Shown piece by piece: positions 45,328 to 54,806 of a DNA stretch of 64,000 nt. This DNA comes from Pandoraea sputorum (GTDB taxonomy: Bacteria > Pseudomonadota > Gammaproteobacteria > Burkholderiales > Burkholderiaceae). Numbering within the stretch: position 1 is the stretch's first letter; each line of letters opens with the position of its first letter. The notes under the pieces are model-generated. The model was not told where the DNA came from. It saw only the letters and a program-made list of their open reading frames with translations, and ran no database searches. The stretch covers positions 4,154,001 through 4,218,000 of the forward strand of contig NZ_CP010431.2 of assembly GCF_000814845.2 (NCBI RefSeq), written 5' to 3'. Position numbers and translations under genes: made by a program.

Positions 45328-45363
45328 CAAAAAACCCATCGAAGCGATTCGATGGGTTTTTTG
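45328..45363. terminator. Bidirectional terminator after the aminotransferase gene
   Basis: CAAAAAACCCATCGAA (45328-45343) pairs perfectly with TTCGATGGGTTTTTTG (45348-45363) around GCGA. Its A and T tracts also suit the convergent transglycosylase transcript. Confidence 0.93.
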
Positions 45364-45458
45364 TTGGCTGCGCAATGCGTCTCTATATAGATAGCCTTGC
45401 TGGCCGATGGATGCGCCGGCCGTGGCGCATCGCGAGGTCGTCGGCAGGTGCCGATCGT

Positions 45459-46514
45459 TCAGGCTGCCGTGCTGTCGTCCGCTTCGAGCGGCTTGGCAGC
45501 CGCGGCCGCCTTGCCGTTCGAGTTCGACGCTGCGGGCGCGGGGGCCGATTCCGTCGTGTCGGCCGACTTGCCGGTCGAAACCGGCTTCGCGACCGGCTTG
45601 GCCGAGCTGACGATCACCGGCGCTTGCGGCTCGTTCGGCGAGACCTTGCGTCCCATGGTCACGCCACGGAGGCGATCGCGCTCGGCGAGCACCTTGGCAC
45701 CGTAGCCACCGTCACCGGCGCTGGTCGATCCGACATACAGACGCAGACCGCCTGTCAGCGAACCGCCGCGTGCGATGCATTCCTTCAGGATCAAGGCACC
45801 GACCTTGATATTGGCCAGCGGATGCAGCGCAGCTTCCGGACCGCCGAAGTATTCGAGCTTGTCCTGATGCACTTTCGACATGACCTGCATGAGGCCCTGT
45901 GCGCCGACAGTGCTCTCGGCGTACGGGTTGAAACCCGATTCGATGGCCATCACGGCGAGCAGCAGCAGCGGATCGAGTCCGACTTCCTTGCCCGTCGAGT
46001 AAGCCGCGCGCACGAGGTTACCCGTCACGTCGCCCGCCACGCGATAGCGGCGTGCGAGATAGTCGGCAACGGCGATCTGCTCGCGCGTATCGAGCACCTT
46101 GGTGGCGCGCGCGTCGGCTGCCACTCGCTGGTTCGGAATATACGCTGCGAGGACAGCGGCCGACGGCACGTGCTGCGCCGCTTGCGCCATCATCGTCGAA
46201 TCCGACGCCGTACCTTGTGCAACGATGCCGCCATTGGCGCCCTGGCCGGCCGCGTTGGCCGTACCGGTGGCTGCCTCAAGCAGCGGACCCACGCGCGACG
46301 CCATATCGGCGCGCCACGTCGGTCTGACCCACAGCGCCAACGTGCCAACCACGGCAACCAGACCGACCGCGCTGGACGTATACAGTCCAACACGACCGCC
46401 GTGCCAGGCAAGGCGACGCCAATCGCGGCGAGCCACGGCTACCGTTGCCGCGCCGCGCGCACGAAGCGCACCGAACACGGCCAGTAGCCAGGGTGATAAA
46501 CCAGACTTCTTCAT
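45459..46514 (-). CDS. Lytic transglycosylase (SLT domain)
   Basis: A 351-residue murein lytic transglycosylase. One N-terminal membrane helix (VGLYTSSAVGLVAVVGTLAL, about residues 45-65) anchors it; the SLT domain lies at about 155-265, with AIESGFNPYAESTVGAQGLM holding the catalytic Glu and the GLMQVM motif. After it comes a Lys/Pro/Ala-rich tail of about 75 residues without a recognised domain. ATG 46514 has GGAG eight bases upstream; the longer frame is in the leader. A hairpin-dense region precedes the gene (46515-46850). It probably cleaves peptidoglycan glycan strands during growth or envelope assembly. Confidence 0.9.
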   Translation of the reverse strand: MKKSGLSPWLLAVFGALRARGAATVAVARRDWRRLAWHGGRVGLYTSSAVGLVAVVGTLALWVRPTWRADMASRVGPLLEAATGTANAAGQGANGGIVAQGTASDSTMMAQAAQHVPSAAVLAAYIPNQRVAADARATKVLDTREQIAVADYLARRYRVAGDVTGNLVRAAYSTGKEVGLDPLLLLAVMAIESGFNPYAESTVGAQGLMQVMSKVHQDKLEYFGGPEAALHPLANIKVGALILKECIARGGSLTGGLRLYVGSTSAGDGGYGAKVLAERDRLRGVTMGRKVSPNEPQAPVIVSSAKPVAKPVSTGKSADTTESAPAPAASNSNGKAAAAAKPLEADDSTAA

Positions 46515-46850
46515 ACTACGTACTCCGGTTACGCCGTCACCACGGGGTGGCCCCGGGGCGTAAGGAAGTAAGCCAGTATGCCCGCCAGGCATCCCGTTAA
46601 GCGCTTACTTACGGCATATGGAAAGAGGCGGTGCATCGTGTTGTCATGGACGATGCCGCTACCGCCGCAGCGCGCCGACCTGTTCAGGTCTCTGGCGCTG
46701 ACGAGCTATCGCTCGCGCTGCTTCCTAAAACACTGGTTTCCCGACCTCGGTGAGAAAACCAGCCACTGAAAATCCACGTCGATGTTGTAGTTGTCGCTAA
46801 GCTCGAGCGGGTCGGCCTACCCGTCATCGAAGCCGCCTTTCTGGATTCAA
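46515..46850 (-). promoter_or_regulatory. Hairpin-dense leader upstream of the lytic transglycosylase
   Basis: Five strong inverted repeats occur in about 200 bases: AAGTAAGC/GCTTACTT (46566-46573 with 46603-46610) enclosing ATGCC/GGCAT (46578-46582 with 46588-46592); GGCGGTGCATCGT (46627-46639) with ACGATGC and ACCGCC (46650-46656, 46661-46666); GACCT/AGGTC (46677-46690); CGAGC-TATC-GCTCG (46702-46715); and CTGGTTTCC/GAAAACCAG (46733-46741 with 46754-46762). No T-run follows, and I match it to no known riboswitch or small RNA. It could be a 5' UTR of the transglycosylase or an independent RNA. From 46850 to 47082 the DNA turns AT-rich and probably holds the ubiD promoter. Confidence 0.5.
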
Positions 46851-47082
46851 CGGGCGGATTGTAGCAGTGATATATAAACCGTCAATACTATTAATAGCCA
46901 AAATCATTACCAAAAGTAATTTGTAACACCTGTTTTGCCGTGACGTTTTACTGCCTTGGCCGGTAAAATGCCCTGCCCCACCCCGCGTTTACAAGGGTGT
47001 CACCCCGACTTTCGCGTGATTCAAACGCCCGTTCGATCCGGACGTATGAATTTCGTAAAAATTTTTGGTAACCGTTTGTTTC

Positions 47083-48633
47083 ATGAAATATCTCGATCTT
47101 CGTGACTTCACCGCGCAACTGGAGCGATCCGGCCAGCTTCGTCGCGTAGACGTGCCGGTCTCGCCGGTGCTTGAGATGACAGCGCTGGCCGATCGCGTGC
47201 TCAAAGCCGGCGGCCCGGCCCTGTGGTTCGAGCGGCCGACCGGCCATGACATGCCCGTGCTTGCCAACTTGTTTGGCACCCCTGAACGAGTGGCACTGGG
47301 GATGGGTGTCGAGAACGGCGAGAACGCGCTCGGCTCGCTGCGCGATATCGGCCGTCTTCTCTCGACGCTCAAGGAACCCGAGCCGCCGCGCGGGCTGAAG
47401 GACGCAGGCAAGTTGCTCGGCATGGCCAAGGCCGTGTGGGACATGGCCCCGAAAGAAGTCGGCAGTCCGGTGTGTCAGGAGATCGTCTGGGAGGGCGACG
47501 ACGTCGACCTCTCGCGTCTGCCGATCCAGACCTGCTGGCCCGGCGATGCAGCGCCGCTGATTACGTGGGGACTGGTCATCACCAAAGGCCCGCATCGCAA
47601 ACGCCAGAACCTCGGCATCTATCGTCAGCAGGTCATCAGCCGCAACGAAGTCATCATGCGCTGGCTTGCGCATCGCGGCGGCGCGCTGGATTTCCGCGAG
47701 TTCGCGCAGGCGAATCCGGGCAAGCCGTTCCCGATTGCCGTTGCCCTCGGCGCCGATCCGGCGACCATGCTCGGCGCGGTCACCCCCGTTCCCGACACGC
47801 TCTCCGAGTATCAGTTTGCTGGTTTGCTGCGCGGCAGCCGCACGGAATTGGCCAAGTGCGTGACGCCCGGACTGGAGTCGCTACGCGTGCCCGCCCGCGC
47901 CGAGATCGTGCTGGAAGGCTTTATTTACCCGTCCGAACAACCGCCTGTCGTGCCCGAAGGCGCACCGCCGCCGCCCTCGCGGGGTGCGACCGCCGGTTAC
48001 GAACACGCGCTCGAAGGCCCCTACGGCGATCACACCGGCTACTACAACGAGCAGGAATGGTTCCCCGTGTTCAAGATCGAGCGTATTACGATGCGCCGCA
48101 ACGCCGTCTATCACTCGACCTACACGGGCAAACCGCCCGACGAGCCGGCTGTCCTCGGTGTGGCCTTGAATGAAGTCTTCGTGCCGCTGCTGCAAAAGCA
48201 ATTCCCGGAAATCACCGACTTCTACCTGCCGCCCGAGGGTTGCAGCTACCGGATGGCCATCGTCCAGATGAAGAAGGCTTATCCGGGGCATGCCAAGCGC
48301 GTGATGTTCGGCGTGTGGAGCTTCCTGCGCCAGTTCATGTATACGAAGTTCATCGTCGTGGTGGACGAAGACGTCGATATCCGCGACTGGAAAGAGGTCA
48401 TCTGGGCGATCACGACACGCGTCGACCCGACACGCGACACGACGCTCGTCGACCAGACCCCCATCGACTATCTCGATTTCGCCTCGCCCAAGGCTGGGCT
48501 GGGCTCGAAGATGGGGATCGACGCGACCAACAAGTGGCCGGGTGAAACTTCGCGCGAGTGGGGGCGTCCGATCGAAATGACCGCCGACGTCGACGCGCGC
48601 ATGGCTGCTCTATATAAGGATCTCGGCCTGTAA
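47083..48633 (+). CDS. ubiD: 4-hydroxy-3-polyprenylbenzoate decarboxylase UbiD
   Basis: A 516-residue prenylated-FMN-dependent decarboxylase of ubiquinone synthesis. [20 protein letters not shown] is the usual N-terminus. [38 protein letters not shown] and the [20 protein letters not shown] region (which contains the conserved acid/Arg residues) are typical. The cofactor comes from UbiX, which is not in the window. Shine-Dalgarno is weak, but the start fits the family. Monocistronic. Confidence 0.95.
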   Translation: MKYLDLRDFTAQLERSGQLRRVDVPVSPVLEMTALADRVLKAGGPALWFERPTGHDMPVLANLFGTPERVALGMGVENGENALGSLRDIGRLLSTLKEPEPPRGLKDAGKLLGMAKAVWDMAPKEVGSPVCQEIVWEGDDVDLSRLPIQTCWPGDAAPLITWGLVITKGPHRKRQNLGIYRQQVISRNEVIMRWLAHRGGALDFREFAQANPGKPFPIAVALGADPATMLGAVTPVPDTLSEYQFAGLLRGSRTELAKCVTPGLESLRVPARAEIVLEGFIYPSEQPPVVPEGAPPPPSRGATAGYEHALEGPYGDHTGYYNEQEWFPVFKIERITMRRNAVYHSTYTGKPPDEPAVLGVALNEVFVPLLQKQFPEITDFYLPPEGCSYRMAIVQMKKAYPGHAKRVMFGVWSFLRQFMYTKFIVVVDEDVDIRDWKEVIWAITTRVDPTRDTTLVDQTPIDYLDFASPKAGLGSKMGIDATNKWPGETSREWGRPIEMTADVDARMAALYKDLGL

Positions 48634-48661
48634 AACGGGCCACCGATCCTGCGTCATGCCC

Positions 48662-48698
48662 AACGCCGGCGGCCATCAGGCTGTCGGCGTTTGTGTTT
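48662..48698 (+). terminator. Probable terminator of ubiD
   Basis: AACGCCG (48662-48668) pairs with CGGCGTT (48685-48691), with further GC pairs inside, followed by TGTGTTTG. The T-run is imperfect. Confidence 0.6.
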
Positions 48699-48846
48699 GC
48701 GCGCAATGCACGCTGCGCGCCACGAGCCTTCTCCATCAATAGAGTAAGCTGGCACCCGAAAGACAGATAAGCCGTATCCATTTCCATCCCCCGGGTCGGC
48801 GCGACCTCCCCCGAGCGCACCGGCCGGTCATCGAAAGGAGCTAATC

Positions 48847-50355
48847 GTGTCCTCGTCCCGCAATTCGCATGCCGCCCACGCATCAGCCAGGTCGCATCCC
48901 GCGCTGGCCCGCCTCAAAGATCCCGACCTGCTCAAGACCAGCGCCTATATCGACGGCGACTGGACGCAAGCCGACTCCCACGCCACCTTCGCAGTCAACG
49001 ATCCGGCCACCGATGCCGAAATTGCGCAAGTCGCCGATCTCGGCGCGAAGGAAACCGAGCGCGCGCTCGTCGCCGCCGAGACCGCGCTGCCCGAGTGGCG
49101 CGGCAAGACGGGCAAGGAACGCGCCCGCATCATGCGTCACTGGTTCGATCTGATCATGGCGGCGCAGGACGACCTCGGCGCCATCATGACGGCCGAACAA
49201 GGCAAGCCGCTGGCCGAAGCCAAGGGTGAGGTGGCGTATGGCGCGTCGTTCATCGAGTGGTTCGCCGAGGAAGCCAAACGTATCGACGGCGACGTGCTCG
49301 CCTCGCCCGAAGGCGGCAAGCGCCTGCTGGTGCTCAAACAACCCATCGGCGTCTGTGCGTCGATCACGCCGTGGAACTTCCCCATCGCGATGATCACGCG
49401 CAAGATCGCGCCAGCCATCGCCGCGGGCTGCACCATCGTGGTCAAACCGGCCCGTCTCACTCCGCTATCTGCGTTGGCTCTGGCCGAACTGGCCGACCGC
49501 GCCGGTCTGCCCAAGGGCGTGTTCAATGTCGTGACGTCGAAAAACTCGTCGGACGTGGGCAACGTGCTGACGTCCAGCCCGCGCGTGCGCCATCTCTCCT
49601 TCACTGGCTCGACGCCGGTCGGTGCGAAGTTGATGGAGCAATGCGCGTCCACCATCAAGAAGGTGGCGCTCGAACTCGGCGGCCTCGCGCCGTTTCTTGT
49701 GTTCGACGACGCCGACGTCGACGCCGCCGTCGAAGGCTGCATCGCATCCAAATTCCGCAATGCAGGGCAAACGTGCGTCTGCGCCAACCGCATCTACGCG
49801 CAAGACGGAATTTACGACGCCTTCGTCGAAAAGCTCACTGCTGCGGTGAGCCGCCTGCGCGTGGGCAATGGCTTTGAGCCAGGCGTGGCGATCGGCCCGC
49901 TCATCGAGGATGCCGCCATCACCAAGGTCGAGCGTCACGTCGAGGACGCTGTGGCCAAGGGCGGACGCGTCACCGTCGGCGGCAAGGTGCTGCACGGCCG
50001 CTTCTTCGAGCCGACCGTCGTGGCCGACGCCAGCGCCGATATGCTCGTAGCCCAGGAGGAGACGTTCGGCCCGGTCGCGCCCGTCTTCCGCTTCAAGGAC
50101 GAAGCCGACGGCATCCGGCTGGCGAACGCGTCCGACTTCGGACTGGCGTCGTATTTCTTCGCTCGCGACGTAGGCCGCGTATGGCGCGTAGCCGAAGGCA
50201 TCGAGGCCGGTATGGTCGGTATCAACACCGGCCTCATCTCGAACGAAGTCGCACCATTCGGTGGGGTCAAGCAATCTGGACTGGGCCGCGAAGGGTCGAA
50301 ATACGGCATCGACGAGTACCTTGAGATGAAGTATCTCTGTCTCGCCGGGATGTGA
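48847..50355 (+). CDS. gabD: Succinate-semialdehyde dehydrogenase
   Basis: Oxidises succinate semialdehyde to succinate with NAD(P)+, the last step of GABA breakdown. The 502-residue aldehyde dehydrogenase shows ITPWNFPIAMITRKIAPA, VRHLSFTGSTPVGAKLM, the catalytic Glu in KVALELGGLAPFLVF, and the catalytic Cys in NAGQTCVCANR, the extended form typical of GabD. Two positions differ from E. coli GabD: KPARLTP for KPASQTP near the cofactor ribose, and GGLAPF for GGNAPF. Start is GTG 48847 with AAAGGAG seven bases upstream. No GABA transaminase is adjacent; an amino-acid permease follows. Confidence 0.92.
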   Translation: MSSSRNSHAAHASARSHPALARLKDPDLLKTSAYIDGDWTQADSHATFAVNDPATDAEIAQVADLGAKETERALVAAETALPEWRGKTGKERARIMRHWFDLIMAAQDDLGAIMTAEQGKPLAEAKGEVAYGASFIEWFAEEAKRIDGDVLASPEGGKRLLVLKQPIGVCASITPWNFPIAMITRKIAPAIAAGCTIVVKPARLTPLSALALAELADRAGLPKGVFNVVTSKNSSDVGNVLTSSPRVRHLSFTGSTPVGAKLMEQCASTIKKVALELGGLAPFLVFDDADVDAAVEGCIASKFRNAGQTCVCANRIYAQDGIYDAFVEKLTAAVSRLRVGNGFEPGVAIGPLIEDAAITKVERHVEDAVAKGGRVTVGGKVLHGRFFEPTVVADASADMLVAQEETFGPVAPVFRFKDEADGIRLANASDFGLASYFFARDVGRVWRVAEGIEAGMVGINTGLISNEVAPFGGVKQSGLGREGSKYGIDEYLEMKYLCLAGM

Positions 50356-50764
50356 AACTCATCTGACCCTTTAACAATTTGTAATAGTGGCTTTCCCACA
50401 GCGTGAGCCGCGCCGCGACTGGGTTGCGCGCATTTCGACCTAACGTCGCCGAACCGGGTGCCATCGTGGAAGCGTTACAAAGTCCCACAGAGGCGGCACG
50501 GCTCGGGTAGAATCGCGCTTTTTTTCGCGAACCACGACTCCGACCCCAATTCGACCGGCACAAAGGCGAATTGCGGTGTGACGTCGGAAGTCGGTGCGGT
50601 GTCGCGAAGCCGATCAACAGAAGTCGCGTCCGTCAGCGCCGCCCCCGCGCCGTCATGCTCCTTGTGATGGCGACGGCCTGACTGCCGTGTCCGCCCTCGC
50701 GCAATGCGTCGCCCGCTCCCTGCGGGCGTCCGCTTGTCACCCCCCGGGCGTGGAGTAGACATCT
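50356..50764. other. Intergenic region between gabD and the permease gene
   Basis: 409 bases without a convincing gene. GGTAGAATCGCGC followed by a T8 tract at about 50506-50527 may contain a -10 box (TAGAAT). The short frames present have no Shine-Dalgarno and no family resemblance. Confidence 0.45.
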
Positions 50765-52381
50765 ATGGATAACAATCAATCCCTCATGCGCAACATCGGG
50801 CCGTTCGCCCTGATGTTGACCGGTCTCGGCTCGATCATCGGCTCCGGCTGGCTGTTCGGCGCCTGGAAAGCCGCCAAGATCGCCGGACCGGCGGCCCTTT
50901 TCGCCTGGCTTATCGGCGCTGTCGTGATTCTCGCCATTGCCCTGACGTACGCCGAACTCGGCGCGATGTTCCCCGAATCGGGCGGCATGGTGCGCTACTC
51001 CCGTTACTCGCATGGCAGTCTCGTCGGCTTCATCGCCGCCTGGGCCAACTGGATCGCCATCGTGTCGGTCATTCCGATCGAAGCCGAAGCGTCGATCCAG
51101 TACATGAGCACGTGGCCGTACGACTGGGCGCACGCCTTGTTCGTGGACGGCACGCTCACAACGAGCGGGTTAGTGCTGTCCGCCTTGCTCGTGATCGTCT
51201 ACTTCATGCTGAACTACTGGGGCGTGAAGCTGTTCGCACGCGCCAACACGGCGATCACGCTCTTCAAGTTCGCGATTCCCGCGCTGACCATCGCCGGTCT
51301 GATGATTGCCGGTTTCCATCCCGGCAACTTCAACATCGCCGAGCATGGCGGCTTCGCGCCGAACGGCATGTCGGCGGTGCTGACCGCCGTCGCCACCTCC
51401 GGCATCGTGTTCGCCTTCAATGGCTTCCAAAGCCCCGTGAATCTCGCGGGTGAAGCGCGTGATCCGGGCCGCAGCATTCCGTTTGCAGTCGTCGGCTCGA
51501 TCCTGCTTGCGACCGTCATCTACCTGTTGCTGCAAGTCGCGTACATCGGCGCGCTCTCGCCTGAGCAGCTCGCGGGCGGCTGGCACATGGTGAGCTTCAG
51601 TTCGCCGTTCGCCGAACTGGCGATTGCGCTGGGCCTGAACTGGCTGGCGATCGTGCTGTACTTCGACGCGTTCCTGAGCCCGAGCGGCACGGGCACGACG
51701 TACATGGCCACCACGAGCCGCATGATTTACGCGATGGAGCGCAACCGCACGTTGCCCGCCATCTTCGGTCGTGTGCACCCGCTGTACGGTGTGCCGCGTC
51801 AGGCGATGTGGTTCAACCTCGCGATCTCGTTCATCTTCATGTTCTTCTTCCGCGGCTGGGATTCGCTGGCCGCCGTGATCTCGGTGGCGACCGTGATTTC
51901 GTACCTCACCGGCCCGATCAGCGTGATGTCGCTGCGTCGTTCGGCGCCGGAGATGCACCGGCCGCTGCGCCTGCCGGGTCTATCGCTGATCGCGCCGTTT
52001 GCTTTCGTTTGCGCCTCGCTGATCCTGTACTGGGCCCGTTGGCCGCTGACCGGCCAGATAATCGTGCTGGTGGTCGTGGCGCTGCCGGTGTACTTCTACT
52101 ACCAGGCAAAGGACAACTGGCAAGGGTTCGGTCGCGACCTCAAGGCCTCGTGGTGGCTGATCGGTTACCTGCCGTGCATGGCGCTTTGCTCGTACATCGG
52201 CAGCAAGGAGTTCGGCGGGCTCGGCGTGCTGCCTTATGGCTGGGACATGGTCATCGTAGCGGTGCTGTCGCTCGCGTTCTATCACTGGGGCGTGAAGGCT
52301 GGCTGGCGCACCCCGTACCTGTCGGAAGAGCGTGAAAACGACGCCGCGAGCATGGAAGGTATGCCAGCGCTGTCGCACTGA
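50765..52381 (+). CDS. APC-family amino-acid permease (aspartate:H+ symporter-like)
   Basis: A 538-residue inner-membrane transporter with 12 or more hydrophobic helices. MLTGLGSIIGSGWLFGAWKA is the helix-1 substrate loop of the APC superfamily, YAELGAMFPESGGMVRYSRY the conserved helix-2/3 region, and GIVFAFNGFQSPVNLAGEAR the helix-6 region. The overall form resembles aspartate:proton symporters of the YveA type; substrate is not certain. It follows gabD, which could suit uptake of an amino acid related to GABA or glutamate. Ends at a strong terminator. Confidence 0.88.
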   Translation: MDNNQSLMRNIGPFALMLTGLGSIIGSGWLFGAWKAAKIAGPAALFAWLIGAVVILAIALTYAELGAMFPESGGMVRYSRYSHGSLVGFIAAWANWIAIVSVIPIEAEASIQYMSTWPYDWAHALFVDGTLTTSGLVLSALLVIVYFMLNYWGVKLFARANTAITLFKFAIPALTIAGLMIAGFHPGNFNIAEHGGFAPNGMSAVLTAVATSGIVFAFNGFQSPVNLAGEARDPGRSIPFAVVGSILLATVIYLLLQVAYIGALSPEQLAGGWHMVSFSSPFAELAIALGLNWLAIVLYFDAFLSPSGTGTTYMATTSRMIYAMERNRTLPAIFGRVHPLYGVPRQAMWFNLAISFIFMFFFRGWDSLAAVISVATVISYLTGPISVMSLRRSAPEMHRPLRLPGLSLIAPFAFVCASLILYWARWPLTGQIIVLVVVALPVYFYYQAKDNWQGFGRDLKASWWLIGYLPCMALCSYIGSKEFGGLGVLPYGWDMVIVAVLSLAFYHWGVKAGWRTPYLSEERENDAASMEGMPALSH

Positions 52382-52401
52382 GTCTTAATCTGATTCAAAG
52401 G

Positions 52402-52428
52402 AAAAGCCCGCCGATTGGCGGGCTTTTT
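52402..52428. terminator. Bidirectional terminator after the permease gene
   Basis: AAAAGCCCGCC (52402-52412) pairs with GGCGGGCTTTT (52417-52427) around GATT. It separates the permease gene from the convergent EAL-GGDEF gene. Confidence 0.92.
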
Positions 52429-52455
52429 CTATGTGACGAAGCACCGCCGAGCGGC

Positions 52456-54372
52456 TCACCGATGCGCCCGACGCCGCTCGATGAACAGACTGTTACCGAG
52501 CGCGCGCTTGGCCATCTTCTTGGCATCGGCAGCCGCCGCCGAGACTTCCACGTGTGACGGAAAGCTCTCCGGCGTCACCGCGACCACACCAATCGACAGA
52601 CTCGTGATCGGATGGAAGATGACCATGCCGCGACGATCCTCGGCCTCGAACCCGCCAGCAGCGATCTGATCCGGGTGGAAGTACTCCGTCACCGCTTCCC
52701 CGAAACGCGTGAGCGCTTCGCGGCACCGTGCCTCCCAATCGGGGCTACGGAATAGAATCAGGAAGTCGTCGCCGCCGATGTGTCCGAGGAAATCGCGCTC
52801 GGGATTGCGTACCGCCATCAGCACGCGCGCGACCAGTTGAATCAGGTCGTCGCCACGGCGATAGCCAAACACGTCGTTAAACGGCTTAAAGTTGTCCAGA
52901 TCGACGTAACAGGCGTGGAACGACTGACGCTCCCCGATCATGCGATCCATGTAGTCGTCGATGGGCACGTTGCCCGGCAGTAGCGTCAGCGGGTTGGCAT
53001 AGCGCGCCGCATCCAGTTGCATATCGGTGATGTGACGCATCAGCGCGTGTCCCTGCGCCACACCGAAGTAACGCCCCTGATCCGTGACGATGAAACCGGC
53101 CGCGATCTGACGGCTCGCCCCTTCGGCAATCATCCGGCTCAGATCCTCGACGCGTGCCGCCTTGTCGAACGTGAGCGGTCGCGGCTCCATCACGGCCGAG
53201 CATGGCTTGCGTCCGTACAACTCACGCGTGAACGGTCGTGCGAAGCGCCCGATCAGCGACGCCCGTCCAATCAGCCCGACGGCGCGCTCGCGCTCCACCA
53301 CCGGTAGCACTTCCAGCGCGGGATCGCTCTCGAAGCGCGCCACCACATCCTCGCTGCGCGTGTCCGGCGAGACGGGCGCGACGTAGGAGGCAATGCGCTC
53401 GAGCGTCACGTTTCCCGCTCCCAACTGACTCGGTTGCTGGTGGACATAAGCACGGCGCTCGTTCACCACTTCCTGCACGTTCGCCGTGATGGCCCGCTGC
53501 GGCTGCGCTTCGGGTCGCGCAATGAAATACCCCTGCCCAAGAAAGATGCCCAGATCGCGCACGACCTGAAGCTCCTCGGCATGCTCGATGCCCTCGGCAA
53601 TGACGCGCGTGCCGCTCGTCTCCGCAATTTGACGCATCGAGCGCACGAATTGAAGTTTGACGGTGTCGGTGTCGATACCGTCGACGAAATGCCGGTCGAT
53701 CTTGACGTAATCGGGCCGCAGTTCCGACCAAAGGCGCAGACTCGCATAGCCCTCGCCCATGTCGTCGAGCGCCACTTCGAAGCCCAGCGCACGGTAGGCG
53801 GCAAGCGATGCGCGTGTGCTCGCCAGGTCCAGCGTGGGCGCTTGTTCGGTAAGCTCCAGCACGACGCGCTCAGGCGCGAGTCGGAACGACTGAAGCATGG
53901 CGAACGTCTCGTCCAGACCGAGCGATTCGCTCACGCCACCGCCGGGGTGCGCGCGCGTGACCGGACCGATGTTCAGGAACAGACGTTCAGGCAAGTCCTG
54001 CTCGACGAAGCCGCGCAGCACCGTGCGACGACAGGCGAGTTCGAGCGGTCCGCTCACGCCGTGACGCCGCGCCGCCGCGAACAACGCCATCGGCGAATGA
54101 ATCGATGTCCCGGCAGGCCCGCGCACAAGGCCTTCGTAGCCCGCGATCTCAGAAGTGCGGAAATCGACGATGGGCTGGAACACACAGGTCAGGCCGATGC
54201 CTTCACAAAGATCGGCGAGCAGCGACGCTTCGTCGGGTTCGACGTACGGGCTGGCAGCGGGGGGCGAAGTAGAGAGAGCGGAAGCTGGCTGCGCATCGCG
54301 CGCTGTCGCGGGAGCGCCAAAGCGATCCTGCGGACGTATCCCGGCAACTGCGGCAGGCGGGAGAGGGTTCAA
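52456..54372 (-). CDS. EAL-CBS-GGDEF c-di-GMP signalling protein
   Basis: A 638-residue cytoplasmic protein with EAL domain (about 45-300), paired CBS-like region (about 320-440; DPALEVLPVVERERAVGLIG) and GGDEF domain (about 455-620). The EAL signature is GYEGLVRG (Gly for Ala), yet the catalytic residues appear kept: LNIGP, ELTE, DDMGEGYASL, KIDRHF, AEGIEHAEEL and GQGYF. GGDEF reads GGDDF and no RxxD inhibitory site is visible, so cyclase activity is less certain; phosphodiesterase activity is favoured. TTG 54372 has GGAG six bases upstream and is preferred to GTG 54450. It resembles E. coli-type regulators that sense nucleotides through CBS domains, by inference. Confidence 0.85.
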   Translation of the reverse strand: MNPLPPAAVAGIRPQDRFGAPATARDAQPASALSTSPPAASPYVEPDEASLLADLCEGIGLTCVFQPIVDFRTSEIAGYEGLVRGPAGTSIHSPMALFAAARRHGVSGPLELACRRTVLRGFVEQDLPERLFLNIGPVTRAHPGGGVSESLGLDETFAMLQSFRLAPERVVLELTEQAPTLDLASTRASLAAYRALGFEVALDDMGEGYASLRLWSELRPDYVKIDRHFVDGIDTDTVKLQFVRSMRQIAETSGTRVIAEGIEHAEELQVVRDLGIFLGQGYFIARPEAQPQRAITANVQEVVNERRAYVHQQPSQLGAGNVTLERIASYVAPVSPDTRSEDVVARFESDPALEVLPVVERERAVGLIGRASLIGRFARPFTRELYGRKPCSAVMEPRPLTFDKAARVEDLSRMIAEGASRQIAAGFIVTDQGRYFGVAQGHALMRHITDMQLDAARYANPLTLLPGNVPIDDYMDRMIGERQSFHACYVDLDNFKPFNDVFGYRRGDDLIQLVARVLMAVRNPERDFLGHIGGDDFLILFRSPDWEARCREALTRFGEAVTEYFHPDQIAAGGFEAEDRRGMVIFHPITSLSIGVVAVTPESFPSHVEVSAAAADAKKMAKRALGNSLFIERRRAHR

Positions 54373-54724
54373 CTGAGACTCCGTAAGTCGGTGCGGCGCG
54401 CCGGCATCATGCAAACAGCTGTACGTTATACGGACATGTGGCGGGCACACTCATGCGCACCGGGGGCATCTTGACTTCGATGTGCCCCGATCAAGTCTCA
54501 CCCATTCCCCGTGTTTCACGTGCGGTCGTTGCTCTTTGGCCCATACCCGCGTCTTGTGACGGTGCCCGTGGGCACCCTCTTTTACTTGGCACTCAGGCTA
54601 TCGCTGTTATTTGACAAAACCGTGACAGCACCGGAATTGCAACAAACGTCGACGCAGCGCCCGCCCCGTCTCCCGCCACGCGGGAATCCTTAGCCCAATG
54701 GAGAGATTCGCCTCGCACACGGAC

Positions 54725-54758
54725 GAAAAAAAACGGCAACGCCGCAAAGCGTTGCCGT
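54725..54758 (-). terminator. Rho-independent terminator of the metNIQ operon
   Basis: ACGGCAACGC (54733-54742) pairs with GCGTTGCCGT (54749-54758); on the minus strand eight Ts follow (54733-54726). The rest of the 54451-54806 gap holds a small GGTGCC-CGTG-GGCACC hairpin (54561-54576) and no gene that I can support. Confidence 0.92.
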
Positions 54759-54806
54759 CTTTCGTCAGGTGTATCCGAGCGGTACCCCGCCGAATAATCC
54801 CGAAAC

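Noticed and set aside
46515..46850. 4.5S SRP RNA, 6S RNA, tmRNA or ydaO riboswitch in the transglycosylase leader
   Set aside because: A short GGAAGCAGC string resembles the SRP core, but the surrounding conserved loop is missing; no 6S bubble, tmRNA tag frame or ydaO core was seen.
54512..54527. Possible parS centromere site (TGTTTCACGTG followed by CGGTC)
   Set aside because: Only the left 11 of 16 bases fit the parS palindrome; the right arm does not mirror the left, and no parAB genes are near.
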